This document shows positions 6,064 through 7,684 of a stretch of DNA of 7,684 nucleotides, one piece after another. The translations under genes and the position numbers were made by a program. Source of the stretch: NAT127 sp041655035 (GTDB taxonomy: Bacteria; Pseudomonadota; Gammaproteobacteria; Pseudomonadales; Porticoccaceae); NCBI GenBank assembly GCA_041655035.1, contig JBAZCN010000155.1, positions 1-7,684 on the forward strand. The letters run 5' to 3'. Each line of letters starts with the position of its first letter. The first letter of the stretch is position 1. The notes under the pieces were generated by a model. It did not search any database and was not told the DNA's origin. It worked only from the letters and a program-made list of their open reading frames with translations.

Positions 6064-6088
6064 GCCAGGTCGGGGGGCACCGACCGGC
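6064..6088. repeat. Strong GC-rich hairpin in the bioA/DUF1653 intergenic region
   Basis: GGTCGG (6068-6073) pairs with CCGACC (6080-6085) around a 6-base loop. The stem extends by GCC (6064-6066) with GGC (6086-6088) past a single bulged A, for nine pairs in total. It lies 24 bases from the preceding hairpin. It is upstream of the DUF1653 -10 box, so it is not in that transcript if the box is used. On the minus strand it would be in a bioA leader only if transcription started well upstream. Confidence 0.45.
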
Positions 6089-6146
6089 TTGCCCGCGCTT
6101 GCCACGGGGAAACGGCCGATGCGCGTTCCCGCGCCGGCATATCCTA

Positions 6147-6152
6147 TATAAT
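6147..6152 (+). promoter_or_regulatory. Consensus -10 box for the DUF1653 gene
   Basis: A perfect TATAAT ends 25 bases before the DUF1653 start codon, predicting a transcript start near 6159 and a leader of about 19 bases that includes the AAGG ribosome-binding site (6167-6170). The -35 region is poor (GTTCCC at 6125-6130, 16-base spacing). Position and match to consensus make this the likely promoter. Confidence 0.6.
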
Positions 6153-6177
6153 CCGCTCGTTTCTATAAGGCGACCTG

Positions 6178-6390
6178 ATGTCACTCAAAAAAGGAATCTA
6201 CAGGCATTTCAAGGGCAACCTCTACCAGGTGCTGGAGATCGCCCGGCACAGCGAGACCGCTGAGGAAATGGTGGTGTACCGGGCCCTCTACGGTGATCGC
6301 GGCATATGGGTGCGGCCGCTGGCGATGTTCGATGAAACCATCGAACGCGATGGCATCGCCGTCAAGCGCTTTGCCTATCAGCAGGACTGA
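6178..6390 (+). CDS. DUF1653 domain-containing small protein
   Basis: A 70-residue cytosolic protein consisting of one DUF1653 domain. The whole chain matches the family pattern: GIYRHFKGNLYQVLEIARHSET (6-27), EMVVYRALYGDRGIWVRPLAMF (30-51), then a short acidic stretch and KRFAYQ near the end. The family is widespread in bacteria, its function is unestablished, and the length is typical. The ATG at 6178 is supported by AAGG (6167-6170), 7 bases upstream, and by the consensus -10 box before it. It is divergent from bioA and convergent with the DUF748 gene, with only 36 bases between the two stop codons and no good terminator there. It is probably transcribed alone. Confidence 0.95.
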   Translation: MSLKKGIYRHFKGNLYQVLEIARHSETAEEMVVYRALYGDRGIWVRPLAMFDETIERDGIAVKRFAYQQD

Positions 6391-6426
6391 CCGGCGGCTT
6401 CGCTGCGCGGCGGATGTCGGCGGGAT

Positions 6427-7684
6427 TCAGCCGCCATCGAGACTGCCGACGGCCAGTGCCAGGCTCACCCTGCCGGACGCCACCTTGCCGGCACCCTTGC
6501 CAAGGCTGGTGCGAACCCGCTCCGCAGCGAGCCCTTCGCTACCGGTCAGCGCCGTCGCGATGGCCGCGGCGCGGTCCCGGGCCAGTTGTTCGAGCTCATC
6601 CTCGGCGACGGGCTCGACCGCCACCAGGCGCTTGTGCAGTTCACCCGCATAAGCGACCTCGTCCAGCAGCTGGCGGCCTTCGGGCCGCTCCGGGTCGACC
6701 GGCTTCATGAAGCGCTGTTGCAGCTCATCGAGCGCCTGGTCGGGGAAGCTCTGCCGGTACCAGTCCTCGAGAATCGTCCGGCGCCGCTGGCGCAGCCGCT
6801 TGTCCCCGCCATCGGTGCCGCCGGCCTCGGCCATGGCGGCGTCGATACGCTGCTCGAACCGCATTTTCTGCAATGCCGGCCGGTCCACATCCGGAGCCAC
6901 CACCCCCGGCACTTCCAGCGCCAGCTGCGGCCGCAGGGCCAGCGCTTCGACCAGCTTGCCGAGCTTTTCCCGCTCCGGCGGCGCCAGTACCGCGCGGCCG
7001 GGGTCGAACTCCACCTGATCGAAGTCGTCCGCCCCGGCCCCCACCAGAGACCCCAGCATCCTGAATGGCGCCGTCACGATCCCGGTGATCAGGTTGGCGA
7101 TGGCGGTGCGGATCACGCCGCCGATGCGGAAGCTCGGGTTATTGACATCGCCCTCCACCGGCAGATCGATACGAATCTTGCCGTCCGGTCCCTTGAGCAG
7201 CGCCACCGCCAGCCCCAGCGGCAGGTCGAGGGCGCCTTCGTATTCGACCCGGTCACCGAGAGTCAGGTCGGTGATGACGATATTGTTCTTGCCCGCCAGC
7301 CGCCCGGACTCCACTTGGTAGCGCAGGTCCAGATCCATCCGCCCCCGGGCGATGGCCCGCCCGGCGAACTTGACGGTATAGGGTGTCAGGTCCGGCACCT
7401 CGACATTGCGGAACAGCACCTGGATATTGGTGTAGTCGAGGGGCCCGAACGGCCGCAGCGAGCCTTCGATACGGGCCATGCCATAATCTTCGACCTGGCC
7501 TTCGAGATGAACCGTTGCCGGCTCGGTGCTGGCGCTGTCGATGGCGGTGATCCTGCCGGCCAGATCGGCGATCTGCGCCCTGAAAGGTATCGGCAGGCTG
7601 CGATCGCTGAAATCGGTGGAGCCGTGGCTGATGGTCGTCTGGTCGAGTGTCAGGCCGAACGGCCTGGCGGCGCTGCCAACGTCA
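6427..7684 (-). CDS. DUF748/AsmA-like envelope protein, C-terminal part (5' end beyond the window)
   Basis: The minus-strand frame is open from the right edge to a TGA at 6427-6429, showing the last 418 residues. The ATG at 7479 is internal, because the 68 codons before it read as the same kind of protein (...LTLDQTTISHGSTDFSD...). Visible residues 90-130 are beta-rich repeats typical of AsmA-like proteins. Residues about 145-215 carry the DUF748 hallmark: GDRVEYEGALDLPLGLAVAL, then a DGKIRIDLPVEGDVNNP segment and IVTAPFRMLGSLVG. A following stretch, VEFDPGRAVLAPPEREKL...RPQLALEV (224-258), resembles the OmpA-like pattern often seen after this domain. The tail (about 270-418) is charged and helical. 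DUF748 proteins are large, usually anchored in the inner membrane with a periplasmic body, and are related to AsmA-type lipid-handling proteins; the precise function is unknown. Full-length members commonly run to about 1,000 residues, so most of the gene is off-window. Confidence 0.92.
   Translation of the reverse strand, partial: DVGSAARPFGLTLDQTTISHGSTDFSDRSLPIPFRAQIADLAGRITAIDSASTEPATVHLEGQVEDYGMARIEGSLRPFGPLDYTNIQVLFRNVEVPDLTPYTVKFAGRAIARGRMDLDLRYQVESGRLAGKNNIVITDLTLGDRVEYEGALDLPLGLAVALLKGPDGKIRIDLPVEGDVNNPSFRIGGVIRTAIANLITGIVTAPFRMLGSLVGAGADDFDQVEFDPGRAVLAPPEREKLGKLVEALALRPQLALEVPGVVAPDVDRPALQKMRFEQRIDAAMAEAGGTDGGDKRLRQRRRTILEDWYRQSFPDQALDELQQRFMKPVDPERPEGRQLLDEVAYAGELHKRLVAVEPVAEDELEQLARDRAAAIATALTGSEGLAAERVRTSLGKGAGKVASGRVSLALAVGSLDGG

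Noticed and set aside
5935..6168. Possible small gene of 71-77 codons in the bioA/DUF1653 gap, with a G-rich stretch before an ATG at 5953
   Set aside because: The translation is low-complexity Arg/Ala/Pro sequence, it runs through the DUF1653 -10 box, and no family is recognisable.
6391..6426. Hairpin GCGGC-TTC-GCTGC between the DUF1653 and DUF748 stop codons as a terminator
   Set aside because: The stem needs a G-T pair and is followed by a GC-rich stretch rather than T residues.

Overview
The window looks like chromosomal DNA of a GC-rich, probably marine or environmental, gammaproteobacterium. The RlmA(I)-type 23S rRNA methyltransferase, the DUF2959 lipoprotein, the DUF748 AsmA-like protein, a BioA of the 'ADNGSS' type and the DUF1653 protein are together typical of gammaproteobacteria of the Pseudomonas/Cellvibrionales type. 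The taxonomic placement is inference from protein resemblance. I see no transposase, integrase, phage gene, CRISPR array, tRNA or rRNA. No gap between genes exceeds about 263 bases.

Layout, left to right: (1) The 3' part of a double-domain peptide/nickel-type ABC transporter ATPase enters from the left edge and ends at 1351 (+). (2) A small four-helix DUF4345-like membrane protein (1464-1862, -) converges on it. (3) A 262-base divergent intergenic region carries a dispersed-repeat-like element and a consensus -10 box. (4) rlmA (2125-2985, +) overlaps tail-to-tail by 20 bases with a DUF2959 lipoprotein gene (2966-3616, -). (5) Upstream of that on the minus strand lie an exported, cysteine-free carboxymuconolactone-decarboxylase-family protein (3739-4368) and bioA (4562-5914). 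(6) A 263-base divergent region holds two good hairpins, an operator-like inverted repeat next to bioA and a clear -10 box for the following gene. (7) A 70-residue DUF1653 protein (6178-6390, +). (8) The C-terminal 418 residues of a DUF748/AsmA-like envelope protein (6427 to the right edge, -).

The genes do not form one pathway. They cover peptide import (ABC ATPase), biotin synthesis (bioA), rRNA modification (rlmA) and envelope proteins of unknown role (DUF4345, DUF2959, the exported CMD protein, DUF748). The three minus-strand genes bioA, CMD and DUF2959 are separated by 193 and 122 bases, so they are probably not a tight operon.

I did not find a convincing new biological system. The points most worth a second look are the repeat-like element at about 1893-1924, the rlmA/DUF2959 3' overlap, the structured and operator-like bioA upstream region, the cysteine-less exported CMD protein, and the altered zinc-ligand set in RlmA.
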